From a virus, in the IMG/VR virus record IMGVR_UViG_3300021594_000960, positions 1 to 64,000 of that record: a stretch of DNA of 64,000 nucleotides; one strand, given 5' to 3'. Below, piece by piece: positions 7,588-15,845 of the stretch (position 1 is the first letter of the stretch; every line of letters begins with the position of its first letter). Position numbers and translations under genes: made by a program. The notes beneath the pieces are model-generated. The model had not been told where the DNA came from and did not search any database. It worked only from the letters and a program-made list of their open reading frames with translations.

Positions 7588-8960
7588 AAATTAATTTTAC
7601 TACCGATTAAGAAAAACGAAAGAATTGGAAAATCAGGATTGGTACTCAAATTCGCCTTATAGTTCACGTTTACCTTAAATCTTCTTGTTAATTGATAATC
7701 AAAACCCGAACCTAAAAATCCGCTAAATGTTCTATCACCTACGGTTACTTTATCAAAAGATGAGTAAACAAGAGGAGTAGAAATTATATAAATTTCGGGA
7801 GATATTGTTAATTTTTTTCCTGACCTGAATGGTTTTGTATAAAAAGCGGTTATTGATGGACTTATGAATAGATTTTTTTCGTCGGTAACTTTTGTAATCA
7901 TGCCGCTTAAGTTCATTCCTGTAATACCCCACTTCCCTGCGTTTAGGATTGCACTGTAACCCACAAATCCCATGTAATTTCCGTAGCTATATAATGCAGT
8001 GGCATTGATATTATGAACCCATTTCAGTTTACCGTTGTTACTGAAGTGAATCTTGGTATAACGTCCATTCAGTGCAAATTGTTTTAGATTGAACCAAATC
8101 ATAGATGTTACACCCCAACTTGCAGTCCCCGTCATTGAAGTTTGAGACATTCCGACGTTGATAATTCCCGTAAATGATTTATCTAGATTCTGTGCACTTG
8201 TTAAATCTGAAGATACAACCACAGGATTATTCCTTGTTGACTTTGAATTACCCCCCTTTTCATTTCTGGCGTCAACGTTCATTTGTGTTGTTGTTGCTAC
8301 TTCAGAAGTTTCAGAGTTTTTATCTTTTGAATCAGATGAATTATTTGTTTGTTGAGAGTTTTGAAACCCTGTTTGATTAGATGAAGATGAGCTACTGACG
8401 CCGCCACCGACAGGATTATTATTGTTTTGAGAACTTTGAGAATTGTTTTGATTGCCTCCACCAGGTCCGTTAGTAGTCCCACCGCTCCCAACACTACCAC
8501 TATTAGAAGTGGAACCGCCATTAGGATTATTACGATTTCCATTTTTTAATTTATTTTTTGAGTTATCTGAAGATTTTGAGTTCTCTATAACCAAATTTCC
8601 TGCAGTTTCTGAAGCAATTGCACCTGCAATACTCGAAACCACATTACCTATTACTTGAGCCGTTATTTGATTTCTGATAACAGTTGTTGATTGAACAGAA
8701 CAAGGAGAAATTTTTCTGTAATCAGAATATAACTGATTAATCCAATTGGCAAATTCACCACTAGCTACATCTGCAGCGGTGAATGTTCTTGATTGACCAT
8801 AAAAATATATTACAGTACCCCCTTGAATAGGTATTGTAAATGTGGTTACAGATTTTGTGCAAGGGTCAACAAAAGATGTGGTCATAGTTTGACCATCAAC
8901 TTTCAAGCTGAGAAATAAGATAAAGAATATACTTAAAAAAGTTCTTAATCTTTTGCACAT
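7584..8960 (-). CDS. Outer-membrane beta-barrel protein with low-complexity linker
   Basis: The 458-residue protein has a signal peptide (FLSIFFILFLSLKVDGQ), a conserved-looking N-terminal domain to about residue 125, and a long Asn/Ser/Gly-rich linker (about 130-245). The C-terminal 210 residues alternate polar and aromatic strands typical of an 8- to 12-strand barrel (for example FALNGRYTKIHF, YSYGNYMGFVGYSAIL, KFNVNYKANL-like repeats), ending SFFLIGSKINL. It sits directly behind the CsgG-like gene with a one-base overlap and is probably its outer-membrane partner. Exact family unknown. Confidence 0.7.
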   Translation of the reverse strand: MCKRLRTFLSIFFILFLSLKVDGQTMTTSFVDPCTKSVTTFTIPIQGGTVIYFYGQSRTFTAADVASGEFANWINQLYSDYRKISPCSVQSTTVIRNQITAQVIGNVVSSIAGAIASETAGNLVIENSKSSDNSKNKLKNGNRNNPNGGSTSNSGSVGSGGTTNGPGGGNQNNSQSSQNNNNPVGGGVSSSSSSNQTGFQNSQQTNNSSDSKDKNSETSEVATTTQMNVDARNEKGGNSKSTRNNPVVVSSDLTSAQNLDKSFTGIINVGMSQTSMTGTASWGVTSMIWFNLKQFALNGRYTKIHFSNNGKLKWVHNINATALYSYGNYMGFVGYSAILNAGKWGITGMNLSGMITKVTDEKNLFISPSITAFYTKPFRSGKKLTISPEIYIISTPLVYSSFDKVTVGDRTFSGFLGSGFDYQLTRRFKVNVNYKANLSTNPDFPILSFFLIGSKINL

Positions 8961-9712
8961 TATCTCGGGAATTTACCCTTTTTAATTAATCTAACGAGTA
9001 TTCTACCACAAGCAATATCAAGTGCTTTCTTTGTAGTTATACCGATAGTTGATTGATTGAATTTAACATCACTTAAATTATCATCATTAAGTAATGTTAA
9101 TTCTCTTACTGTTTTCGCTTCACCTAAACCTGATGCTGCCACAATTTCACCTGTCTCAGCATCTGTGAACCTTACTTGAAGTCCAAGTCTTGTATTAACT
9201 GTGTTTTTAACACCATCTTTGAGATTAACAGTCTCATCCTCTGATACTGAAAAATCATACACCTCAATTGTAACAAAATAGTGAGCAAGTCTAATCTTAC
9301 CTCTACCATCAAGTTTGTCTTGTGATATTCCTGCTTGAGATGCTTGGAATTGTTTAACCATTCTGTTTTTAATCTCGGTTTTGTCCTCAGTAAACGTGAA
9401 TCTATTGAGCTCAGAAAGATATTCTAACACAATGTTAGCAACACCAAGACCAACTTTTTTCTCTTTAAGTTCAGGATATTGTTCGTAAACCTCATCACTT
9501 ATACCAATTGTTAAAATTTGAATTGGGATTTGAGGTCCATCGTAATCCATAAGAGAATCAATGTTTATTTTGGTTTCAAAACTTGCTTTGTAAGATTCTG
9601 TTTTTGTTGTACCAACAGTTTGAGCAGTTACCCTTACCGCAAATAGAAACAACAAAGTGAACCATAAAATTGTAATGATGATTCCTTTTTGTGTTGTAGA
9701 TAATTTGTTCAT
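8960..9712 (-). CDS. CsgG-family outer-membrane secretion protein-like
   Basis: The 250-residue protein has an N-terminal membrane/signal segment (residues 11-31, ending VTAQ). The CsgG-like features are GLGVANIVLEYLSELNRFTF (the L..L...RF pattern), the following basic helix with QASQAGISQD, the strand pair VNTRLGLQVRFTDAETGEIV with ASGLGEA, and a C-terminal helix STIGITTKKALDIACG. CsgG forms a nonameric outer-membrane pore in curli export. No lipobox Cys is visible after the signal, unlike E. coli CsgG. The surrounding barrel and secreted proteins support export through, or assembly on, this pore. Confidence 0.72.
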   Translation of the reverse strand: MNKLSTTQKGIIITILWFTLLFLFAVRVTAQTVGTTKTESYKASFETKINIDSLMDYDGPQIPIQILTIGISDEVYEQYPELKEKKVGLGVANIVLEYLSELNRFTFTEDKTEIKNRMVKQFQASQAGISQDKLDGRGKIRLAHYFVTIEVYDFSVSEDETVNLKDGVKNTVNTRLGLQVRFTDAETGEIVAASGLGEAKTVRELTLLNDDNLSDVKFNQSTIGITTKKALDIACGRILVRLIKKGKFPR

Positions 9713-9713
9713 A

Positions 9714-10250
9714 TTAGTCTTGTTTTATTAAACCACATTTAAGACATTCTTCTTCACCATCACCATCTTTATCACCCCATACATGTTCACATTGACGATG
9801 TTCAAAATACATGTCGATTATACCATCACCATCTTCATCTATCCCATCCATTACACCATCACCATCTTCATCGATTTCTACACCGACTTGGGGGATGACT
9901 TGGGGGGTGACTTGGGGGGTAATTGATTGTTGCTGAGGTGATTGAACACTACCATCTTGGGTATTAGAAAACGATACACCATCTTCTTCGTCCATTTTCT
10001 GAACCAACATTTTGTCTTTGTCGGTGTCGCTGAACCAATAGTCGATAATTTTACCATAAGACCCAATAAACGCTCCTAGTAAAAGGAGTAATAATTCTTT
10101 CCATTCACCACTAATTGCGCTTTGTTCAAAGATGGCCATAAAAATGGCACCCATTATAACAACAAATCCACCCAAAACTAAGAAGGTAATCCACCACCTT
10201 CTTTTCATCATGGAGTTTAATAACTCTTTAAATCCTGTGTTTGGTTGCAT
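9714..10250 (-). CDS. Membrane protein with Ca-binding DGDG repeats and Cys cluster; holin-like front
   Basis: The 178-residue protein has two hydrophobic helices (about 20-40 and 51-66) followed by GSYGKIIDYWF, reminiscent of three-TM phage holins. A Gln/Pro linker comes next, then thrombospondin type 3-like calcium repeats (DEDGDGVMDGIDEDGDG) and a C-terminal Cys/His cluster (CEHVW...CLKC) with another DGDGEEE motif. The DNA of the linker contains three near-identical TGACTTGGGGGG units (about 9894-9930). In a lysis-type operon a calcium-sensing holin is possible, but this is inference. Confidence 0.6.
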   Translation of the reverse strand: MQPNTGFKELLNSMMKRRWWITFLVLGGFVVIMGAIFMAIFEQSAISGEWKELLLLLLGAFIGSYGKIIDYWFSDTDKDKMLVQKMDEEDGVSFSNTQDGSVQSPQQQSITPQVTPQVIPQVGVEIDEDGDGVMDGIDEDGDGIIDMYFEHRQCEHVWGDKDGDGEEECLKCGLIKQD

Positions 10251-10253
10251 AAA

Positions 10254-10577
10254 TTACCATTTTGGTTCCTCTTGGAAAGGTTTCTCTTTCTTCACAGGTT
10301 CTGCTGGTTTTGCTACTGGTTTTTCTACAACACGTTCAATGACTTTTGTTGTACCACCTGCAGGTGCTGCCTGTTGTTGTTGAGAGTTGTTTATGACGAT
10401 TGTCGGTTGAGGTTGTGCTTGTACTGGTTCTGCGGCCTTTTCATCGTGACCACCAAACAATAGTGTACTTAACCATACACCACCTCCAGCTACTACGGTA
10501 CCCAAAGTACCTACGATTGTTTTTTTGAGACCTGACCATGTTCCGTCATTTGTCTCTTGAATTTGTTCTTCAGACAT
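10254..10577 (-). CDS. Single-TM, Pro/Lys-rich periplasmic-tail protein (spanin- or TonB-like)
   Basis: The 107-residue protein has a short cytosolic N-terminus, a glycine-rich TM helix (about 19-42), a Gln/Ala-rich stretch and a tail with repeated KPVAKPAEPVKKEKP. Such tails span the periplasm in TonB and some spanins. The position between holin-like and surface genes suggests an envelope-spanning role. No conserved domain is seen, so the function is open. Confidence 0.55.
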   Translation of the reverse strand: MSEEQIQETNDGTWSGLKKTIVGTLGTVVAGGGVWLSTLLFGGHDEKAAEPVQAQPQPTIVINNSQQQQAAPAGGTTKVIERVVEKPVAKPAEPVKKEKPFQEEPKW

Positions 10578-10581
10578 TTTT

Positions 10582-12489
10582 TTAAATTTTTATAAATTGT
10601 TTAGTTGTTTTATTACGGGAATCAAAAACTACTAATTGGTATAATCCACCAGGGAGACCTCTAACATCGAGTCTTTTGATAATTTTCGAGTCGAAATCTT
10701 GTGGTTGAATTTTACCCAAATTAATAACTTCCTTACCGCCCATATCATAAATAGATGCATATAATACAGTTTGTTTTGGTAAACCAATTTCCATGTTGAT
10801 AATCCCTTCAGTCGGGTTAGGGAACAATTTGATTGTTATTTGTTCATTTGGTGATGGTGTAACAACCATCATGGCTCTGTAGGTCAAGACTGTAACGTCT
10901 GAGGCTAAACTAATATTGAAATGTTCTCCCATGGAATTTGATGCATCCATAAGTTTTCTTACATACACTGATGTGGAAATATCCTCGCTTGGATTAATGG
11001 CTGTGAATTTTAAATTAAACGGGGTCACCGCTCCAATCAGTGCCCCCGTTTTTTGATTGTTCATTCCTCCGAATCGAACAACACCTTTTTGGGGGTCGTG
11101 GTTTACATACTGTAACCACGGCCCACCCAAATTGGATTGTATTCCTTCGAATTTAACTTTATTGATATCATAGGACATCTCAAACTGTAAACCTGTATTT
11201 TGGAGACCATTTGTCTGTAATCTAAATGGAACATTGAGAGGTTGACCTACAACATATTGGTTTGGTATTTCTATGTTCATGTTACCGATAAAATTGTATG
11301 CTAAAACCTCACTACCTTGTCCATCAAATACAGGAGATGAGTGTGTTCTGTCGACATCCCCAAGTATAAAATACTTTAAGTCTAATGTTAGGTTTTCAGT
11401 ACCAACAGAATCCGTTACGATTATACCTCTGTTAGATTTGGATGCCCAAGTTGACCAAGTTGTGTTAGATAAAACTAAACTGTCGTATTCTTCTTTTTTG
11501 AATACGTTGATTAATTTAGTTAAATCGATTGGTTTTAAACCTGAAACTGATGCGTAGATACCATAAGGGTCACCACCATCTAATGTACCTGTAAGGTTAA
11601 TATCACCTATTAGATATGATAATGGGTGTTTTAAGTACTGACGACCATATCCTAAGTTAACATCAGTTGATGTAAACTCATTGAACGATTTTACCGCATC
11701 GGTTATTGTAACAGCTCTGTCTCTCAGAGATGCCAAACTATCTTGAGGGAATTTTAACTCGATTTTGTATCTTGTATTTTCCTCAATGTTAGTTAGTGTA
11801 TAAAGACCTGTTGATGCGTTTGGTACAGTTGATGAAACTAACTGATTTGTATTAAAGTCGTAACAATTAATCGTTGGTAATAAACCACTAGAAGTTACTG
11901 AGTTAGGTAAGAAAACTTTACCTGAAATGGTAAGGTTCCCTAATAACTTCACTGCCATTTTTTTATACGACAGATTAGCAACGTTATCGCCAATTGACGT
12001 ACCATCTTGTTTTATCATCCTTACCCAGTTAACGGTAATGGAATCTGAATCGTAGTTTGGACCTACGTTGTTAATTTTGTACTTGTTGTGAATAACATAA
12101 CCATTGGAACTAACAGCAGCACCGTTAGATAGAATCAAATAGTTTCTACCAATTGTCCAGTCTGTGTTTGATACGTAGTTATAATTCCCATTGGAGTAAG
12201 AATCATATTTGTAGTCGTTCCAAGTTTTGTAATCTACAACAGGTGTGTTGCCGTTCACTGCAACATCTACCGTGGTTGAAAGATGGGTAAATAGGGTTTT
12301 CTTAAATTGCCAGTCGACTTGGAAACCGCGGATGTCTACACCTGGTGCTGGTTTGTAATACCACGCAACATCTAACGTATCCCCCCTTCTGACTGTTGCA
12401 AGTTGTTGAAAGTGACCTATTTCTGGGGTTTGTGCAAAACTACTAATACCACATATTAGTAGAAGCAACCCCAAAAGGGTTTTTTTCAT
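10582..12489 (-). CDS. Secreted multidomain protein with cohesin-like domains and T9SS C-terminal sorting signal
   Basis: The 635-residue protein starts with a clear signal peptide (MKKTLLGLLLLICGISSFAQ). A first cohesin-like domain (VRRGDTLDVAWYY) is followed by a prealbumin-like sandwich and a dockerin-like motif (LIGDINLTGTLDGGD). A second cohesin-like domain (about 430-520; VGQPLNVPFRLQTNG, FEMSYDINKVKFEG) precedes a typical type IX sorting domain of about 80 residues (LFPNPTEGIINMEI, YDMGGKEV, LPGGLYQLVV, ending KQFIKI). T9SS substrates are carried across the host outer membrane. A phage gene with this signal must use the host's T9SS. Second gene of the operon beginning at 12988. Confidence 0.82.
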   Translation of the reverse strand: MKKTLLGLLLLICGISSFAQTPEIGHFQQLATVRRGDTLDVAWYYKPAPGVDIRGFQVDWQFKKTLFTHLSTTVDVAVNGNTPVVDYKTWNDYKYDSYSNGNYNYVSNTDWTIGRNYLILSNGAAVSSNGYVIHNKYKINNVGPNYDSDSITVNWVRMIKQDGTSIGDNVANLSYKKMAVKLLGNLTISGKVFLPNSVTSSGLLPTINCYDFNTNQLVSSTVPNASTGLYTLTNIEENTRYKIELKFPQDSLASLRDRAVTITDAVKSFNEFTSTDVNLGYGRQYLKHPLSYLIGDINLTGTLDGGDPYGIYASVSGLKPIDLTKLINVFKKEEYDSLVLSNTTWSTWASKSNRGIIVTDSVGTENLTLDLKYFILGDVDRTHSSPVFDGQGSEVLAYNFIGNMNIEIPNQYVVGQPLNVPFRLQTNGLQNTGLQFEMSYDINKVKFEGIQSNLGGPWLQYVNHDPQKGVVRFGGMNNQKTGALIGAVTPFNLKFTAINPSEDISTSVYVRKLMDASNSMGEHFNISLASDVTVLTYRAMMVVTPSPNEQITIKLFPNPTEGIINMEIGLPKQTVLYASIYDMGGKEVINLGKIQPQDFDSKIIKRLDVRGLPGGLYQLVVFDSRNKTTKQFIKI

Positions 12490-12490
12490 T

Positions 12491-12988
12491 TTACTTGAAA
12501 AGGTTTTGGATTAATGCCTCTGAGGACTTTTTTATTACATTCGAAACGGATTGTTGATTGATTGTGCCTGCTTCAGAAATAATAATTGTGGACATGGAAA
12601 TCTCGGACGATTTCCCTGTGGATAGATATTCCTTGATTTTTTTACCAGATGGAGAATAAAGTGTTCCTCTCATTCTAAGGATTGTTTCGCTATTGTCTTT
12701 GTGAAAAACAGAAACACCCGTATTGGTTTGCAGGATGTCGAAATATATAAGTTCAACTTTTAGTGAGTAGTCGGAATTGTTAAGTGAATCTGCAAGTGTG
12801 TAATCCATTTCTTGTAGACTCTCTAATATTATGTTTTTTACCCCAAAAGTAAGATTTCGATTCTTAACCATTGGACCAATTTGAATCTTGTTCTCAATTG
12901 GATGAATATAAATCCTTTTTGGGTCTTGTTTTTCACTATATGAAACAAAACATAATAAGGTCAGTATGAATGATAGTAATATCTTCAT
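12491..12988 (-). CDS. Second, short CsgG-like periplasmic/outer-membrane protein
   Basis: The 165-residue protein begins with a signal peptide (MKILLSFILTLLCFVSYS). Its mature part follows the same order as the CsgG-like protein at 8960: a front strand, TFGVKNIILESLQEMDYTL, a beta pair around ILRMRGTLYSPSGKKI, and a C-terminal helix beginning NQQSVSNVIKKSSEAL. It is far shorter than CsgG and may be a partner or a reduced homologue. It is the first gene of the envelope operon, behind a TATTTATA element. Confidence 0.55.
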   Translation of the reverse strand: MKILLSFILTLLCFVSYSEKQDPKRIYIHPIENKIQIGPMVKNRNLTFGVKNIILESLQEMDYTLADSLNNSDYSLKVELIYFDILQTNTGVSVFHKDNSETILRMRGTLYSPSGKKIKEYLSTGKSSEISMSTIIISEAGTINQQSVSNVIKKSSEALIQNLFK

Positions 12989-13007
12989 TTATAAAGTATC
13001 TTGGTAT

Positions 13008-13016
13008 CTATAAATA
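13008..13016 (-). promoter_or_regulatory. TATTTATAG phage promoter-like element
   Basis: GTATTTATAG on the minus strand is 19 bases before the start of the first gene of the envelope/lysis operon (12988). Confidence 0.55.
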
Positions 13017-13037
13017 CAGATTTTTACATTAAATTAG

Positions 13038-13046
13038 TATTTATTA
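13038..13046 (+). promoter_or_regulatory. TATTTATTA phage promoter-like element
   Basis: GTATTTATTA precedes the ATG at 13061 and fixes that start over an upstream in-frame codon. It is divergent with the element at 13008. Confidence 0.5.
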
Positions 13047-13060
13047 ATAAAGAATTTTGG

Positions 13061-13396
13061 ATGTCTATATTAAATGAAATAGGAAGAATACGTGCGGTTA
13101 TGGGTTTCCTAACAGAACAAGAGGAAATCGGAGGTCAAAAAATGAACGTAAACCTTAAAAGTTTTGTTGAAACTTTGCAGTTTCTAAAACTTCACAGTAA
13201 TAAGATTGATAAAATCTTAATGGACATATCTGATTATTCAAACAATCAGATTATAGACTTCGACATGATGAATAGAGGTCTAAGAAAGACTCTTCTGAAA
13301 AAAGGAGATAAGAAAAAAAATGTTGAAGGAACCATCAATTGTACCAAAGAAAGTTTTCAGAAAAGAACTTTACGAATTACAAGTAGAACTACTTAA
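13061..13396 (+). CDS. Hypothetical protein with LxE-type N-terminus
   Basis: The 111-residue helical protein begins MSILNEIGRIRAVMGFLTEQEE, with two [LI]xE sites like T4 head-targeting peptides. The last 25 codons overlap the start of PPK2 in another frame, after a run of eight A bases (13313-13320). Slippage there could fuse the two products or end this one early; the C-terminal tail (KRTLRITSRTT) looks less protein-like than the rest. No function assigned. Confidence 0.55.
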   Translation: MSILNEIGRIRAVMGFLTEQEEIGGQKMNVNLKSFVETLQFLKLHSNKIDKILMDISDYSNNQIIDFDMMNRGLRKTLLKKGDKKKNVEGTINCTKESFQKRTLRITSRTT

Positions 13397-14072
13397 ACTC
13401 CAAGAGTGGTTGAAAAAAACCAACAAAACAGTAATCATCGTTTTTGAGGGTAGAGATTCAGCAGGTAAAGGGTCAACAATCAAAAAATTCATCGAAAATT
13501 TGAATCCGAGGTATTACAATGTAATTGCCTTAGGGGTACCCACACCTGAAGATAGAAAAGATTGGTGGGGTAGATATCGTAAACAAATAAGACCTGGAAT
13601 GATTAACCTTTTTGATAGAAGTTGGTACAATAGAGGTCTTATTGAACCTGTGATGGGTTATGGCTCACCCGAAGAGTACGAAGACTTTATGGAAAACGTT
13701 GAGGATTTTGAAAGTGATTTGGTAAAAGAGGGTGACTATCTTTTTAAGTTGTGGTTTTCCATAGACAAAGACACACAAGCAAGAAGATTCAAAATGAGAC
13801 AACAATCCCCGTTAAAATATTGGAAATATTCACCAAACGATTCCAAAATGCAGGATTTATGGGACAGATTCACTGAGTTCAAAGAAAAATTATTCGATAA
13901 AACATCTACACTTAATCACCCATGGGTTATTATTGATGCTGAGGATAAAAGAGTATCAGGTTTAAATGCGATTAGATACGTACTTCAGAATATTCCTTAT
14001 GAAGGTAAAAATGAAGCCGTTCTTGATAAAGAATACCCTGAGGTATTAACAGTACTCAAACCAAATTTATAA
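13320..14072 (+). CDS. ppk2: Polyphosphate kinase 2 (PPK2) family enzyme
   Basis: The 250-residue, single-domain PPK2 has Walker A GRDSAGKGSTIKK (about residue 42), the lid-like segment PEDRKDWWGRYRKQIRP, Walker B-like NLFDRSWYNRG (about 97) and the family motif LKYWKYSPND with a DLWDRFTEF helix. PPK2 enzymes move phosphate between polyphosphate and nucleoside di- or monophosphates. In an infected cell this could feed NTP/dNTP pools from host polyphosphate. An AAAGGAG sequence precedes the ATG, unusual here. Full length for a one-domain PPK2. Confidence 0.93.
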   Translation: MLKEPSIVPKKVFRKELYELQVELLKLQEWLKKTNKTVIIVFEGRDSAGKGSTIKKFIENLNPRYYNVIALGVPTPEDRKDWWGRYRKQIRPGMINLFDRSWYNRGLIEPVMGYGSPEEYEDFMENVEDFESDLVKEGDYLFKLWFSIDKDTQARRFKMRQQSPLKYWKYSPNDSKMQDLWDRFTEFKEKLFDKTSTLNHPWVIIDAEDKRVSGLNAIRYVLQNIPYEGKNEAVLDKEYPEVLTVLKPNL

Positions 14073-14075
14073 TAT

Positions 14076-14693
14076 ATGAGAAATTTAAAACAAATTATTA
14101 AAGAGGCTTTAGAAAAACAATTAAATCAAACTTTGATTCTTATAGATAAAGTAGAGATTTCAGAGGCTTTAAAATATCATATAGATAACGAGTTATCATT
14201 GACTGATAATGTGTTTAGAGTGTACTCAAAGGGTTATTTTGGCTTGGTTAATGAAGTAAGAAATCTTTGGGAACAAGGTAAAATAAAATTGAATGAAGAG
14301 GATACTTTAATGGTTGAATCTGACTTAGGTAAAAGAGTTAAAATTGGAGAGGAAATTGTTTACTTAGACGCCCCATTTGAATTGGATGATGAAGAAGTTT
14401 TGGAAGAAGCAAAACACAGAGGTAAAAATGTTAAATTAGGTAAACCATTCAGAACACCTGGTGGACCAAAGAAGTTTGCAGTATATGTTAAATCAAAAGG
14501 GGGTGGTGTTAAAAAGGTTACTTTTGGTGACCCGAAATTGAAAGTTAGAAACAGAAATAAAGGGGCTGCAAAATCTTTCAGAGCAAGACACAGATGTGAC
14601 CAAAAGAAAGACAGAACAACTGCAGGATATTGGTCTTGTAATGTCGGAAGATATGCCAAGCAGTTGGGATTATCATCCTCAAACTCTTGGTAA
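14076..14693 (+). CDS. Conserved myophage-type protein with FRARH...GYWSC C-terminal module
   Basis: The 205-residue protein begins with MRNLKQIIKEALEKQ, an LxE-containing N-terminus. The C-terminal 70 residues carry KKFAVYVKSKGG, VTFGDPKLKVRNRN, SFRARHRCDQKKDRTT and GYWSCNVGR, a module I recognise from T4-like marine phages as a small Cys-containing, positively charged domain of unknown function. It starts 3 bases after the PPK2 stop. Probably virion-associated; role unknown. Confidence 0.7.
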   Translation: MRNLKQIIKEALEKQLNQTLILIDKVEISEALKYHIDNELSLTDNVFRVYSKGYFGLVNEVRNLWEQGKIKLNEEDTLMVESDLGKRVKIGEEIVYLDAPFELDDEEVLEEAKHRGKNVKLGKPFRTPGGPKKFAVYVKSKGGGVKKVTFGDPKLKVRNRNKGAAKSFRARHRCDQKKDRTTAGYWSCNVGRYAKQLGLSSSNSW

Positions 14694-15010
14694 TGGAAAT
14701 CAAGAAGGGTATGGAATTCGATAGAATCAAAGAATTTCTCCAAGATTACTTAGATACAGTTGTTTTACCAGCGTCGAATAGTGAACGTAGTGAACCCCTT
14801 TCTATGAATGTAAAAAGTATTCTCAAGGGTAGCTATCAACCACCGATTATTCATGTTTTTATAGAAGTTGAACCGCATTGGACCCCGAGAATGTCTTTAA
14901 GTGGAATTGAAAGAGACATAAGTAATTTCTTTCAAATTTTTTCAATAAATTTTAGGGTAAAAATACATTGGAATAAATCACCCAATCTCAAAGGAGTTAT
15001 GGAACTATGA
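14693..15010 (+). CDS. Hypothetical protein, 105 aa
   Basis: A small alpha/beta protein starting MEIKKGMEFDRIKEFLQDYL, with a strand-rich middle (PPIIHVFIEVEPHWTPRM). Its ATG overlaps the upstream TAA (TAATG), and its end overlaps the next start by 4 bases. No recognisable family. Confidence 0.65.
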   Translation: MEIKKGMEFDRIKEFLQDYLDTVVLPASNSERSEPLSMNVKSILKGSYQPPIIHVFIEVEPHWTPRMSLSGIERDISNFFQIFSINFRVKIHWNKSPNLKGVMEL

Positions 15011-15276
15011 ACTACCCATTTCAACAAGAAATAATAGATAACAAACTTAGAAGAGTTTTTACTCCTGACGTTGAGTCCGAGGAGTTAAAATGGCATCAAG
15101 ACTTGAAGGACAGAAAAGTAACTGTAATTGAAGGAGGTGGTTGGGAATTTCAAATGGAAGATTCATTGCCAAGCAAATTAGAAGATGCGAGACAACTTTA
15201 TATTCCGAAATTTGTTTGGCATAGAGTTATAAAAGGAAAAGGGACATTAGTTGTCGAAATTGAAGAGTTAACATGA
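15007..15276 (+). CDS. Small cupin-like phage protein
   Basis: The 89-residue protein has the strand pattern WEFQMEDSLP...LYIPKFVWHRVIKGKGTLVVEIEE. This resembles small phage proteins with a cupin-type half-barrel (IPK..WHRVIKG.G.L). The single His is not enough to propose a metal site. Overlaps both neighbours by 4 bases. Confidence 0.6.
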   Translation: MNYPFQQEIIDNKLRRVFTPDVESEELKWHQDLKDRKVTVIEGGGWEFQMEDSLPSKLEDARQLYIPKFVWHRVIKGKGTLVVEIEELT

Positions 15277-15845
15277 TTTTAAATTCTGATTTTATACCAC
15301 ATGAAAATTTTCACAAAGGTTTCTGGTTGAAAACAGAAAAGTGCCCGTGGTTTTTCTTTTATGAATCACCGAGAGATTTTAAGTTACCAAACAACAAAAA
15401 TTTCTACAATACTTTAGATGAAGATTTGAAAGATATTGTTATTAGCCTTCATTCAAAAAAAATCCCAACGACCCCATCTTGCTCAGGTCATATCAAAAAT
15501 GACGACCATTATGAAAAGATATTCAAAACGTTAGCCCACACAAAAAATAAAATTAGAAAGGATGGAATCGAGTTAATTAATCCTGAGACAGATAGAAGAT
15601 TCTTTTATAAAAATCAGAATTATAAACTCCCCTACACAAAAGATGACTTTTTAAAAAAGCTTAGAAAATACCAAACAAAAGGTGTTTTGGGTATGGTGGA
15701 CGAAGGAAATATTTACGAAAAACTCAAAGGTAAAGTACCTGTTAAAAAAAACGACGGTGTAACATTAATATTAACTGAAGGAAAAACCCCAAAGGAAATA
15801 ACAAGAAAGTGGAAGGAAATTGAGAAAATTTTGAAAGACGTTTAA
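15273..15845 (+). CDS. Hypothetical protein, 190 aa
   Basis: A basic, soluble protein with a Trp/Phe-rich beginning (KTEKCPWFFFYESPRDF) and a short Cys/His segment (TTPSCSGHIKNDDHYEKIF). No family recognised. Last gene of the short operon starting with PPK2; converges on the gene ending at 15842. Confidence 0.6.
   Translation: MILNSDFIPHENFHKGFWLKTEKCPWFFFYESPRDFKLPNNKNFYNTLDEDLKDIVISLHSKKIPTTPSCSGHIKNDDHYEKIFKTLAHTKNKIRKDGIELINPETDRRFFYKNQNYKLPYTKDDFLKKLRKYQTKGVLGMVDEGNIYEKLKGKVPVKKNDGVTLILTEGKTPKEITRKWKEIEKILKDV

Noticed and set aside
5277-13000. Interpretation of the surface genes as bacterial chromosome contamination
   Set aside because: The operon shares the TATTTATA element and tight overlaps of the phage genes and runs straight into a phage-type endolysin, with no insertion element or integration site at the edges.
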